Of a DNA stretch of 64,000 nt, positions 1 to 10,069 are shown one piece after another. The notes beneath the pieces were generated by a model. That model saw only the letters and a list, made by a program, of their open reading frames with translations, was not told where the DNA came from and ran no database searches. The DNA lies in NCBI GenBank assembly GCA_015183035.1, contig JACZZP010000023.1, forward strand, positions 62,001 through 126,000. Reading direction: 5' to 3'. The stretch's first letter is position 1, and every line of letters starts with the position of its first letter. Source of the stretch: Meloidogyne chitwoodi. Lineage: Eukaryota; Nematoda; Chromadorea; Rhabditida; Meloidogynidae. A program made the position numbers and the translations under genes.

Positions 1-292
1 TAAATTTAAATTTTATAAATTCAAAATTTGGCTTTTATAAATAAATATTTAATGATGTAATAAAAAAAATAAATTACATTAATACAATAATGTTGGGCAT
101 TTTTAAAATTATTTCTTAAAAATTATTAGACGAGATGAGCAATTTTTCTATTAAATTACATTTTAATTAATTAATTAACTACTGTAATTATTTTACTATA
201 TTTTAATGCACTTTTATTAATTTAGAAATTGGCAAATTAATTTTTAAAAAATAATTAAATATTTTAAATTTGTCTGAACTAGATTAACATTT

Positions 293-383
293 CATTTATT
301 CGCAAAATATAAGATTTATTAAAACTTTAGAAAATGAAAAAATTAATTAAATAATAAATAGGTACTTATATTTGCGAATAAAG
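293..383. repeat. Short palindromic element, copy 1
   Basis: The left arm TTATTCGCAAAATATAAG and the right arm CTTATATTTGCGAATAA are inverted copies about 50 bp apart. The core TTATTCGCA recurs in a longer, better palindrome at 3732-3823 inside an elongase intron, so these look like two members of one dispersed family. Confidence 0.5.
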
Positions 384-654
384 AGGGTGTTTATCTAAAG
401 TAAACATTTTTCTTAGAAATTTCTTCCAAAAATATAAATAATTTTTTTATCTGAAAATATTAATCTTGAGTAAAATTAAGTTAACAAAAGAATATTTTTA
501 TTTTACAAAATTTCCATATTATTGTTTCCACGTAATACTTTAATATATAAATAGTTATTCACGTATTAACTAACTAATAAAACTTAGAATTTATCTATGA
601 CTAAATACAAAAGAAATTAATGTCAGTTGAAAGTTCAAGTTGCTCTCAAATAAT

Positions 655-1815
655 AATAAAATAAAAAGTATATAATATTTTAATTAGATAATTATATATA
701 TTTTAATTTTATTTTCTATTTTTGAACGGAAGTGGAGGTTTTTATACGGATTATATTATTTTTGTAAGCCTTGTTTTAACAAAGCTAAAAAACTCTATAA
801 ATTAAAAGAATATATTATTTAGGTAATAGACCTTTGGACATACTCTTGGGATAGAAATTTATTCCCAGATTGTTTATCTAGATTTTACAAACAATTAAAA
901 GATGAAGAAATGAAAAAAACAACAAAATTAAAAAACAATAAAAGAATATTCACAACAACAAACAAAACAATTAAATGATAATATTTCAATAAATAAAACA
1001 TTTAAAATAAAAAAGAACAAAAATAATTTGTAAACAATTTAGAGGATCAAATGAAACATTGTTACCTAAATGTTCTTCTTCTTCTGTTGAAAATAATAAT
1101 GAAAAATTAATTTTTTAAAGAAAATAATGATAATAAAAAATGAAAAAGAATCCACAATTTAAATTATAAATTATTTTGAAAGGAAAAAAATAACTTTAAC
1201 TTCTAAACAATATTTGTTAACCAAAAAAAGTATATATTAATTTCAATTAATTAATTATATTTATTTTTTATATATTAGTGTATAACAAAACAAAAAGTAC
1301 GAGGTTTATGTAAATTTTTTGGGAGCTTAGTTTTGCCTAAGCTAAAAACACTCTTAGAGAATTTTAAAAAATAAAAAAGTGAATTCATGTTGTCGTGAAG
1401 GAATAGTTTTATTATTTAGGGGTAAGCCTGATTTTTGTTTGATTTCTCTATTTGGAGGTTATGTCCAATAAAGTATTTGTTATTTTGATGAAAATGAGAT
1501 AAATTAAATAAAAATAAATCTAAAATTATTAGAAAATAGTAAAGAAAATTAGCTTTATTGACATAAATAAATAAAGGAAAATTACTCATGTCTACTAATT
1601 ATTTTATTATTATATCTATTAGGGATTTTTATACAATTTATCAATACACAACATTTAAATGAAAAGTATAAATTATTTCAATTAGATAATTACATATATA
1701 TGTATATATTTTTTATCAATGTGATTCTTAATTAAAAAAAAATCGAAATTTTTTGGATGCTTATATATCATAAGCTAAAAACTTTTATTAGAAATAAAAA
1801 ATAAGAGCTTTATTA
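655..1815. repeat. Three degenerate copies of a ~170-bp repeat
   Basis: Copies lie near 655-830, 1222-1440 and 1660-1815. Each starts with AAAAGTATA followed by an ATTTCAATTAGATAATTA-like stretch, and each continues about 90 bp later with an AAGCTAAAAAC motif preceded by its near inverse (CTTAG or CTTAT). Spacing is about 450-570 bp. They are too diverged to call a family. Confidence 0.35.
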
Positions 1816-2435
1816 TAAAATCTCTAGATTTAATTAAAAATTTATTAGAGTTCAATAAAATATCAGAGTTTATTTATAATCAGAATTTTACAAAATTTTG
1901 CGATTTTAATTTTATTAATTAAGCGTGATTATTGTCCCACTTTTTTAAGCGGTCCGACTTGAGCTTGGTATTGAAATTTTAAAATTTAAATATCGCTGAA
2001 CTCCCCTTTTCTTAATTCTATTAAATTTATTTTTTAATTTTTTTAATTTTCTAAAATATAATTTTATATCAAAAATAAATAATAATACAACAAATTAAGG
2101 TAGTCTCTCATATCAAAAATAATAATTTTGAAAAATTAAAAAAAAAAAATAAAATAAATTGCTAAAAGTCTAAATATAAAATTAAAAAATAATTAATATA
2201 TTTTGTCAAAATGTCCTTTCTTTTTTGTCATCAATTTTTAATTTAATTAATTGTTCCATTATTCGTTAAGCTTCCTCTTTTTACGCAATTCTCCATTGCT
2301 TAAAAAATAGCGGTTCATTCTAAAAAATTACAATATTTTTATTTTAATTATTTTTAAATTTATTTAAACCAATCCTTAGTTAATGACTTGATTTTTATTA
2401 TCTATTTATTTATTTTATAATTATTTTTAAATAAA

Positions 2436-4487
2436 TTAACCTACAGAATTTAATTTTTGATTATCTTGCTTATTAATTCCATTATTTGTTTTTTTCAGTT
2501 TATATTTAGCTTTTCCACCTTTCAGAACATAAGCATGAAGGAAGAAATTAATAAATAGAATTAAATAACTAACTTTAAAAAATAAATAAAAATTAAATTT
2601 TAAATTAATTTTATTTTTACATACATCCATACCCACAGCAAAAGCATAAACTTTACTTTCTAAATCGCATTTTACCTGAAATATAATTTTTAAAATTTTT
2701 GTATTGATACTTATTTATCCGCAATAGAGTCTCGGATTTATTTAAGAATCTCAGTTTGATTTTAATTCTTCTGAGACTCAAATGGGGTATAGGCATACTT
2801 ATGGGTATTTTTATTTATTTATTTAAAAAACTAACATTCTCAACAAAAGTTAGCCAGCCAAGATGTACAAGAATAACAACAGATATTATAAATTGCCATA
2901 TTTGTATTGTTGTAACAAATTTAGCAACTGGGCCAGGCACTTTTATTTTCATCGAACGCAAAAAATAATACTAAAAATGATTATTATTTTTTTAAATTCT
3001 TTATTGTATAATATTTATTTTAGATTCAGAATAGACAAAGAATTGTCAAGCTGAAAATTTTTTTTCGTGGAATTACTGAGAGCAGCCTCGGTAATCACTT
3101 AAATGAGCTTACTCCCCCCTATGTTTTTCACTTTACAGAGACCTGTATCTTTGAGTAAAGGAAACTCTATGAATTCTTCCTTACTAAATCTACTCAGTTT
3201 TTTAAGAGCTTTCGAATGATAACTCATTTGTAAATAAATAACCAAAAATAAAATATATATTATCTGACAGGAAATTCTTACCGAATACATATATGAATGT
3301 ACCAAATAATTTAAATAAATACCCCAACGATTAAAAGCAGGTGTAATTGGATAAGAATAAAAAGCATAAAGCATTGTCTAAAATTTAAAAAATTAAAAAA
3401 AAAAAATTTTTTAATTTTACAAGAATATGATGGTACCAATGTAAGAAAAGTAGTGGTCGTTTCCTCAATACCTATATAAAAAATTTAAAAATAATTTTAT
3501 TAAAAGATTATATTCTATTATTTAGATAAAATCTGCAAAATTTTGTCTGTAATTTTTAAAATAAAAAATAAATAATTAAAAAAAAATTTAAAAATGTAAA
3601 ATACCAAAAAGACAGTGTCCACCAATTCAAACATTTTGCTAACAATAAACAGCCAAACCCAATATCCATTATTTCCAAAAGTATAATTGTGTACATTACA
3701 ATAAGAACCTTTTTATAAAAATATTTTTTTAAAATTAGACACCCCATTTATTCGCAGGAAAATATTTTACAAAAACTATTAAAGAAAAAATATTTTCTTG
3801 CGAATAAATGGGGTGTCTAATTTAAAAAAAAATAAAAAAACTTTGTAGTCCATGTTCAAAAATTGTTCCAAAAAATTCAAAACTTAAATTAAAAGCTCCA
3901 AGCGTTGAGAAAATAGCAAGAAACAAATTCCAGACATTAAGAGGAACAAATAAAGAAAAAGGTTCTCTATTGCGCATAAAATGCCTTGTTCCAAAAACAA
4001 CAAATACGTAGAGAAATGATAACTTAAAAAATAATAATATTTTTATTAAAAAATAAAAAATATAGATTTTTTAAATTATAAAGGTTCGAGGATATATTGA
4101 TGATTTGTATTAATTTTAAAAATTAAAATAGCTAGGTTATATTATTATTATTTTAGGCGACAAAATCGCAGTTTTGCTGGACCTTGTTTGCAGATTATTA
4201 TTTTTTAAATGAGGAATCGAACAGCAGGACAATTATCGCAAATCCAAAAAATAGGGTAATTAATGGGAGAATTACAAAAAATTAAATTAAATAATATTTT
4301 AAATAAATTTATTAACCTGTATTGTCAAAGGATAACGATCATCTACCCAACTTTTAGCTTCTTTTTCAGGAAATTTAGTACAAGTTAAAAGTTCAAAAAA
4401 TTTTAAAGTGTCAAAATCACGTTTAGTAGTTACATTTTGCCATAAAGAAGTAGAAATATTTGGAAGAGATTCAGTTGTTTCGAGCAT
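2436..4487 (-). CDS. ELO-family very-long-chain fatty-acid elongase (eight exons)
   Basis: ELO proteins are ER membrane 3-ketoacyl-CoA synthases that condense malonyl-CoA with an acyl-CoA. Exons read on the complement: 4487-4317, 4022-3842, 3718-3605, 3471-3421, 3377-3282, 2970-2836, 2675-2621, 2572-2436. All junctions keep frame with GT..AG introns and give about 313 residues, normal for the family. Diagnostic pieces are DDRYPLTIQ before the first helix, MRNREPFSL, SKMFELVDTVFLVLRKR, the histidine box LHWYHHIL (HxxHH, the catalytic signature), YAFYSYPITPAF, NYLVHSYMYS, the segment AKFVTTIQIWQF, and a Lys-rich tail suitable for ER retrieval. The fourth exon is only about 51 bp. The reading frame appears intact. 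The substrate chain length cannot be told from sequence. Two repeat elements sit in its introns. Confidence 0.9.
3055..3240. repeat. Diverged copy of the 44-kb foldback element, in an elongase intron
   Basis: Motifs such as CGGTAATCAC, GAGCTTACTCCCCCCTATG and CATTCGAAAGCTC (the last read on the minus strand) match, in the same order, the element at 44144-44778. It lies wholly within the intron between the exons at 3282 and 2970, so it does not break the gene. Confidence 0.55.
3732..3823. repeat. Long palindrome in an elongase intron, copy 2
   Basis: The arms are nearly perfect over about 36 bp (ACACCCCATTTATTCGC against GCGAATAAATGGGGTGT), separated by about 20 bp. The element shares the TTATTCGC core with 293-383. 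It sits in the intron between exons 3842-4022 and 3605-3718. It looks like a tiny foldback MITE. Confidence 0.7.
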
Positions 4488-4890
4488 TTTATTTTATAAA
4501 AATTAAATAAATTTTTTCTCTTAAATTAATTAAGAAATAATTAGTTAATTTAATAATTTCAAAAATAATTAGAAAATCTTCTGATATTTTAAAAAAATAT
4601 ATTTAAATAAATTTATTATTTTTTACGTTTTTTATAAAAAGGAAAGAGTAAATGAACTGACTAAAATAAAATTAAAATAAATAAATAGAAAAGAGTTAAT
4701 ATTAAATAACTACCTACTTACCTTTATATCACCCCACCAACTATTAAAAAGGAAAATATGTTAACATTGCAATATTTTTTACTGGTAATGTAATCTTTGT
4801 ACTTTTTTTTTCTCACTCCATCTAACAATGGCTACATAAAATAAATAAATAAATAAAATTGACAATATCAGTCAAAATTTATAAATATTT
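4488..4890. other. Elongase upstream region
   Basis: AT-rich. It holds whatever promoter serves the elongase. An open minus-strand segment near 4770-4835 with an acceptor-like TATGTAG might be a small exon, but no gene can be built from it. Confidence 0.35.
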
Positions 4891-5079
4891 TTAAAGTAAA
4901 GGTCGTTTCAGAGTGGTCGATTCAGATTTAACCTTTTTAAATTTTGTACTCTGAAACGTCCTCTTTGGCTGTACTCTGGGTACTTGTACCCCTATTGCCC
5001 CCACATCCTTTTTCAATGCCGCTCCTTTTTTTCTGCGCCGAAAAAATTTTTTAGACTGCCGTGATTGATAATGCCCCAA
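4891..5079 (-). CDS. Small very basic hypothetical protein
   Basis: A 62-codon reading frame, unusually rich in Lys and Arg (for example KKFFRRRKKGAALKK), less AT-rich than its surroundings. A TATA-like ATGTATAAA lies just upstream on the complement. It ends 92 bp from the left end of the Maverick and has the same orientation as the elongase. I do not recognise it. It could be a real small gene, a fragment, or chance in a GC-richer patch. Confidence 0.3.
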   Translation of the reverse strand: MGHYQSRQSKKFFRRRKKGAALKKDVGAIGVQVPRVQPKRTFQSTKFKKVKSESTTLKRPLL

Positions 5080-5170
5080 GAAAACTTTGATGTATAAAGG
5101 TGTGTGTATTTATAAATTAATAAAAATAAATAAAACAACAGAAATTAAAAAGGAGGCATAAATGTGTTAA

Positions 5171-5297
5171 TAGTAGTTAGCCCTAAGGAGAAATTCCCTT
5201 TTTTTACCGCACTTTCCTGTGGGTATTGAAGGACACGCCCATATATTTTGTAGAAGAATTATTTTGATATTTGTCGACAACCTAAGGGTTTGGGATG
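5171..5297 (+). repeat. Maverick left terminal inverted repeat
   Basis: About 127 bp matching the reverse complement of 27605-27730 with only about six mismatches by eye. It starts TAGTAGTTAGCCCTAAGGAG. It contains a reverse-oriented GGGCGTG box (CACGCCC at 5234-5240), the same core seen upstream of element genes. Confidence 0.92.
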
Positions 5298-5643
5298 TTT
5301 CAACCTTTACATTTCATGTTTTTCTTTTTATGTTTGCTGACATCCTAGAGGCTCCGCCCTTTTTTAAAAAATAATTTATTTTTTATTTTAAAAAAAAAGT
5401 AAATTTTTTAAAAAATAAAAGGTGTGAATTTTTAAAATTGTTTTTTTTAACTATACTAAAAAAAACAATAAAAAATATTAGTATATAAGTAAAAAAAAAA
5501 GAAGTTAATATTAAATTAAAAATGCATTTAATAATAATTTTAATTCGTTTTTATTTTATAATGTTTATTCTAATATTTTTAATAATTCTGAGAGAGATCA
5601 TTTAGATGATAAACCTTGGAAGAGAGAAGAAGCTAAAATAACA
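5298..5643. promoter_or_regulatory. Left subterminal region and presumed first promoter
   Basis: AT-rich. It contains a GC box on the minus strand (GCTCCGCCC around 5351). The frame of the following gene stays open upstream to about 5500 without an ATG, so an unseen spliced start is possible. Confidence 0.4.
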
Positions 5644-6033
5644 ATGTTTAGAAGAATACCTCAAAAAGGAGGTGCTAATACAAATAATTCAAACGGTTTT
5701 TTTGTAATTAAACATATAGACAAAATGTTGGATGAAAAAAGATTAGACTTAATTAATAAACAAATACCAAGAGTATATGTTAGACCATATAATCCTGATT
5801 TTAAAGAAATAGAAACAATCCGTAAACAATTTTCAAAATGGATTGTGACACCTTCACCAAATACTATTAAAAAATTACATATGTGGAGATCAAGTGATAT
5901 ACCTATTACAAAACAGAAATCAATTACTTTAGCAACTACAACTGTTTCTTCAAAAGGAAATGGTTTAAGTTTGGGTTTTATAAATAAATTTTTCTCATCT
6001 ATTGGAAACTTCTTTAATTCATTATTTAAATAA
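5644..6033 (+). CDS. Maverick hypothetical protein with amphipathic C-terminus
   Basis: 129 residues starting at the first in-frame ATG. The N-terminal half is polar and basic; the last 20 residues are Phe- and Gly-rich and amphipathic (GFINKFFSSIGNFFNSLFK), which suggests membrane contact. It is the first gene inside the left repeat and transcribed with the capsid genes. I do not recognise the family. By position and composition a structural or membrane-active role is possible, but that is a guess. Confidence 0.6.
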   Translation: MFRRIPQKGGANTNNSNGFFVIKHIDKMLDEKRLDLINKQIPRVYVRPYNPDFKEIETIRKQFSKWIVTPSPNTIKKLHMWRSSDIPITKQKSITLATTTVSSKGNGLSLGFINKFFSSIGNFFNSLFK

Positions 6034-6122
6034 AAGTGGGCGTGGCTTAATTTGTTGTATAAAAGCAGATCATCAAAATTTTGAAAATCATTCATCTGTT
6101 TATTTTTAAAATTTTTGTTGCA
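6034..6122 (+). promoter_or_regulatory. GC box plus TATA promoter
   Basis: GGGCGTGG at 6038-6045 is followed 13 bp later by a good TATA box, TATAAAAG (6058-6065). Initiation would be expected near 6085-6095, which supports the ATG at 6123 for the next gene. The GC box recurs at other element promoters. Confidence 0.6.
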
Positions 6123-6773
6123 ATGGCTCTTAATACAAATAACAAAAAACTTCTTACTCGACAAATTTTACCTGAAGTAGAAATAAATATTAATTTAAAT
6201 GGTATAACTATTTCAAGTGACCGTTTAAATCCTTCACGTTTTGTTTCTTTTGAACAAGGAGGCAAATGTCGTGAATGTAAAAGTACAGAAGTTGAAGTTG
6301 ATTATGTAATAACAAAAGATGGAATTACAATTTATTGTACTCGTATCTCTGGAACACGTTTTGTACCTTTTGACCAAACTTATGATTTACCAGGAATTTG
6401 TTTCTTTCGGGTACATATTTAAAAAAGTTTAAAAAAATAATATTTTAAATTTAAGATTAAAAATAAAGGACGTGTTTTTAATATTCCACATAGCTCTGTA
6501 CCAGTATCAACTCCCCAACCTTTGCCTCCAAAACAACAAGTTCAAAATAAACAAGAAAAACTAAAACAATTAAAACAACCTGCTAACCAACAAAAATCTA
6601 CAAAAAATGATGATAATAAAGAAAATGAAATATTAAATGAATTTTTTGATAATTTAAATGTTGCTACAACAGGAATTCATCAAACTGAACAATTAAAAAA
6701 TTTAAAAAATCAAGCAGCAAAAGAACAAGAAGAAATGACAGCTATTGAATCATTATATAATATACCTCATTGA
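6123..6773 (+). CDS. Maverick hypothetical protein, two exons
   Basis: Exons 6123-6410 and 6456-6773 with a 45-bp GT..AG intron join in frame (CFFR then IKNKGRVFNIP) to give about 200 residues. The N-terminal half has two similar units, each with an I..DRL.PSRFVSF or I..TRISGTRFVPF pattern, and cysteines CRECKS and IYC. The C-terminal half is low-complexity Gln/Lys-rich with a predicted helix. The family is not recognised. The start was chosen for its fit to the TATA box 60 bp upstream. Confidence 0.6.
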
Positions 6774-6821
6774 TTTTTTCGTATTTAAACTTTCATTATT
6801 ATTTTTTCTCTTATTTTAAAA

Positions 6822-7481
6822 ATGGAATCATTAATATTCAAAGATAAAGATTTAAAATTCAAACTTCCTTTTGGTATGATTATTTCTGGACCTAGTTCCA
6901 GTGGTAAAAGTACATTTTTATTAAAATTTATTTCTGAAGCAACAGACTTAATTGACCCTAAACCTAAAAGTATTCTTTATTGTTTTGGTGAGATGAGTAA
7001 TATTGTACCTATTCTTCAAAAATCTGGAATTAGTGTTTTTTCGGGTGTTCCTCCTGAAGATTATATTAAGAAATATCAAAAACCTTTACTTTTAATTTTT
7101 GACGACTTGCTTCTTTCAATTGATGAAAAATATTTGTCAGAATTATTTACAAAAAAATCTCATCATCAAAATTTTGCTATAGTTTTTGTAACACAAAATT
7201 TATTTGAACGTAAAATAAAAGTTGCTAGACAAAATGCTCAATATATTATAATAATGCGTTCTCCAAACTCTGTTTTAGCTGTACGAAACATTGGAGTACA
7301 ATTATTTCCAAGAAAACTTGATTATTTCATTGATGCGTATAGACAAGCAACAAATAAACCTTATGGTTATTTGGTTATTGATATGCATGCTTCATCAGAT
7401 CCTGAGTTACGTCTTCGTACAAGTATATTTAAAGACGACGAAGAAAAAATAATTTTTATTCCAAAAAACGGTCAAGTATAA
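6822..7481 (+). CDS. Maverick genome-packaging ATPase (FtsK/HerA superfamily)
   Basis: 219 residues. The Walker A loop GPSSSGKST is near residues 24-32, and Walker B, LLLIFDDLL, is near residues 90-98. A conserved TQNLF sensor-like segment follows near 130, then RQNAQYIIIMRSPNS, typical of Polinton and adenovirus-like packaging ATPases. The length is normal and the frame intact. In the related viruses this enzyme drives DNA into preformed capsids. It lies six bases upstream of the next gene. Confidence 0.92.
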   Translation: MESLIFKDKDLKFKLPFGMIISGPSSSGKSTFLLKFISEATDLIDPKPKSILYCFGEMSNIVPILQKSGISVFSGVPPEDYIKKYQKPLLLIFDDLLLSIDEKYLSELFTKKSHHQNFAIVFVTQNLFERKIKVARQNAQYIIIMRSPNSVLAVRNIGVQLFPRKLDYFIDAYRQATNKPYGYLVIDMHASSDPELRLRTSIFKDDEEKIIFIPKNGQV

Positions 7482-7487
7482 AAAAAT

Positions 7488-8929
7488 ATGGTTAGTCAAC
7501 TTGTTCAAGATAACAAACAATTTTTAAATGTTCTAGCTCGAACAAAATCTCAACAGAAAATACGTCGTTTATTAAGACTTGCAAATACAAATCAATTATT
7601 ATCTCTATCAGAAATTTGTTTAAATATTTTAAAATCACGTTTTAATCTCACAAATGCCCAAAAGAAACGATTAATCCCTCATGCAGATTTCTTACGGCAA
7701 ATGAGTCGTATAAGAAGTGAACGAGGAGCAAGAAAAATTTTAGATCAAAAAGGTGAAGGTATAGGCATGTTTGCTGCTCTCTTAACACCTGTTCTTTTAG
7801 ATTTGGCAAAATCACTTGGAAATTCTAAAAAAGCAACGAATAATTTATTAAATTTAAAAAAAATGGCAAACAAATTTATTTTAGTTCCTGAAGAAATTTA
7901 TAAAGGTTTAACTACCTATGATACAGGAGATCCAAATATTGACTCAATTAAAAAAGATTTAGAAAAAATAATAAAGAAAAAAGATACTCCAAATGTTAAA
8001 AATATACGATATAACCAGGAACTGAGACGGTATTTGCAAATGAGAAATGAACAACAGAATAGACCAGTCAAAGTTGAAATGGTAGCTAATCCTCAAGGAG
8101 CAATTATGAGTACAAGACCTTCTACAAATATAACTGAAGATGATGACGATGAATTATTAACAACTGACGATATTTCTCTTCCTTCATATCCAAGTCAACC
8201 TAAAGATATAGAACCTTTCATTAATTTTAAAACTCCAAAACGACCTCCTCCACCTTCTATACCTTCAATATCTTCATCTTCATCTTTCAAGAAACGTTAA
8301 AAAAAAAAAAAAGCTCTCCACCACCACATCCTCCTCCTCAACTTCAACCATCTTCTTCAAATATTAAAATATCAAAGAAAAATAAAACTAAGAAAAAAAC
8401 TAATGCAATTATTGAAAATATACCTTTAACATCTGTTGCTGTTAAGAGAGAACTAAATACTGAAGAAGATGATGATGATGATGAATTTACAAAAATAAAA
8501 CGAAAGAAAAATAATAATAAGCAAGAAATAAAAGAAAAAGAAAAAATACAAAAAAGACAAAAGTTTTTGGAAAGACGAAGAAAAAGACAAAAATTTAAAA
8601 TTCCACTTGATCCTTATGATATTCAACAATTACGAACAAATGAAGAAAAAACAAAAAAGAGATCTAGAAAAATTATTAAAGAAGGAAGGTCTCCCTCTCC
8701 ACCTATACCACGTCAAAAATTTAAACGGAAATTTGAAGGTTCTTTTGGAAAAGTTGGAAAAAAATATAGAAAAGTTTCAAAGAAACAATCTGAAATAGCT
8801 TCAAAATTATGGATAAAAAGATTAAAGAGTAAAAATATAGAATTTCATCCTTATAAAACTAAAAAGAAATGGGCAACTAAAAAACCAACACAAAAAGATA
8901 TAACAGGTTTTAAACCTTCTCTTTGGTAG
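7488..8929 (+). CDS. Maverick basic core/minor-virion-like protein, frame broken at an A-run
   Basis: Two open segments, 7488-8300 and about 8301-8929, are contiguous but one frame apart, with a 14-A run at 8299-8312 at the break. The N-terminal part is helical and basic, then has a Gly-hydrophobic stretch (GEGIGMFAALLTPVLLDLA) and an LVPEEIYKGL motif found in Maverick proteins of unknown function. The middle is acidic and Pro/Ser-rich; the C-terminal segment is strongly Lys/Arg-rich and ends ITGFKPSLW. A DNA-binding core role, like adenovirus core proteins, is inferred from charge only. The two parts could be separate proteins. Confidence 0.6.
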
Positions 8930-8942
8930 TAGAAAAAAAATA

Positions 8943-10027
8943 ATGGCAGATTATACAAAATTTCTTGAAGATCTATACAATAATCCGGAGTCTCCTGCAG
9001 CTTTCTCAGGTATTGATCGACTTTGGTATGAAGCGCGCAAGACTCTCAAACATATTCCTAGGTCAGCTGTTCAACATTATTTAGAAGGGCATAGAACTTA
9101 TACTCTTATGCGTCCTAAACGAATTCATTTTAAAAGATCTAAAACTGTGGCAGCAGGTTTTATGACAGATGTTCAAGTTGATTTGGCAGATTTCCAACAA
9201 TTAGCAAGACATAATAAAGGAAATCGATATTTATTATTAGGAATTGATGTTCTTTCTAAACGAGTTTTTGGAGTTCCTGTAAAATCAAAAAAGACAGATG
9301 ATATGCTTGACGGTTTTAAACAGTTATTTACTCAAATGCCTATGAAACCTCAAAGAATTTTCTCAGATAAAGGAACGGAATTTAAAAATAAACAAATGAA
9401 AGATTTTTTTGAAAAAGAAGGGATAGAAAAACATGAAGCTACACATTCTATTGTTAAAGCATCAGTTGCTGAGAGAGCAATTCGTAATGTTAAACAACGT
9501 CTTTATAGAAATTTTGCTCAAAAAAATACTTTAAACTGGATAGAAATTATTAATAAAATACTAACAGGGATAAATAAAGCAAAAAGTAGAATTCATGGAA
9601 TGCGTCCAATGGATGTTAATTTTAATAATGCTCAAAAAGTTTGGAAAAGAATTTATGGAAATATATTTTCTTCAAAAAAAAAATAAAACCAAAATTTAAA
9701 AAAGATGATTTTGTTCGAATGAGTGTAAATAAAGGAACATTTGAAAAAGGGTACAACCCAAATTGGGGAGACGAGATACTTCAAGTAGACAAAATTAAAG
9801 AACAACCTTTACCTATTCAATACAAGGTTAGTGATGATAAAGGTGAAAAATTTAAAGGTTCGTTTTATAATGAAGAATTGACAAAAGTTAGAAAAGATGC
9901 AGATACAGAATATAGAATTGAAAAGGTTATACGAAAACGAAAAAGATCAGATGGAACTTTTGAACTTTTAGTTAAATTTATAGGATACCCAGAACGAGAA
10001 TGGATACATGAGACACAATTAGTATAA
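8943..10027 (+). CDS. Maverick retroviral-type integrase with chromodomain, frame broken at an A-run
   Basis: The DDE (rve) core is visible: DVQVDLADF (first Asp), FSDKGTEFKN (second Asp), and VKASVAERAIRNVK (Glu). The N-terminal region has Trp and His residues but no full HHCC finger. After a stop at 9684-9686, directly behind a 10-A run, the reading continues one frame away with an SH3-like barrel (FVRMSVNKGTFEKG) and a chromodomain-like end (YRIEKVIRKRKR, LLVKFIGYPEREWIHE). Together this is the normal Polinton integrase architecture. It inserts the element's DNA; the chromodomain probably guides target choice. Confidence 0.9.
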
Positions 10028-10069
10028 AAGCATTTCATTATTGTAATTTTTAATTTTAGATAAAAAATA

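Larger units (their letters stand above)
1..2435. other. AT-rich intergenic DNA, no supported gene
   Basis: No convincing coding region. A short palindrome and three degenerate repeat copies are listed separately. A plus-strand open stretch after an acceptor-like site near 830 (reading VIDLWTYSWDRNLFP) could be an exon remnant. On the minus strand around 2255-2325 a short open stretch ending in basic residues could be an alternative last exon of the elongase gene, but neither is supported well enough to call. Confidence 0.5.

Noticed and set aside
4141..4260. Open segment in the first elongase intron (LPLITLFFGFAIIVLLFDSS) as a membrane exon
   Set aside because: No usable acceptor, and the flanking exons already join in frame to a normal ELO protein.
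5661..6164. 167-codon minus-strand frame opposite the first Maverick gene
   Set aside because: Antisense shadow of the plus-strand genes; no motif, no promoter.
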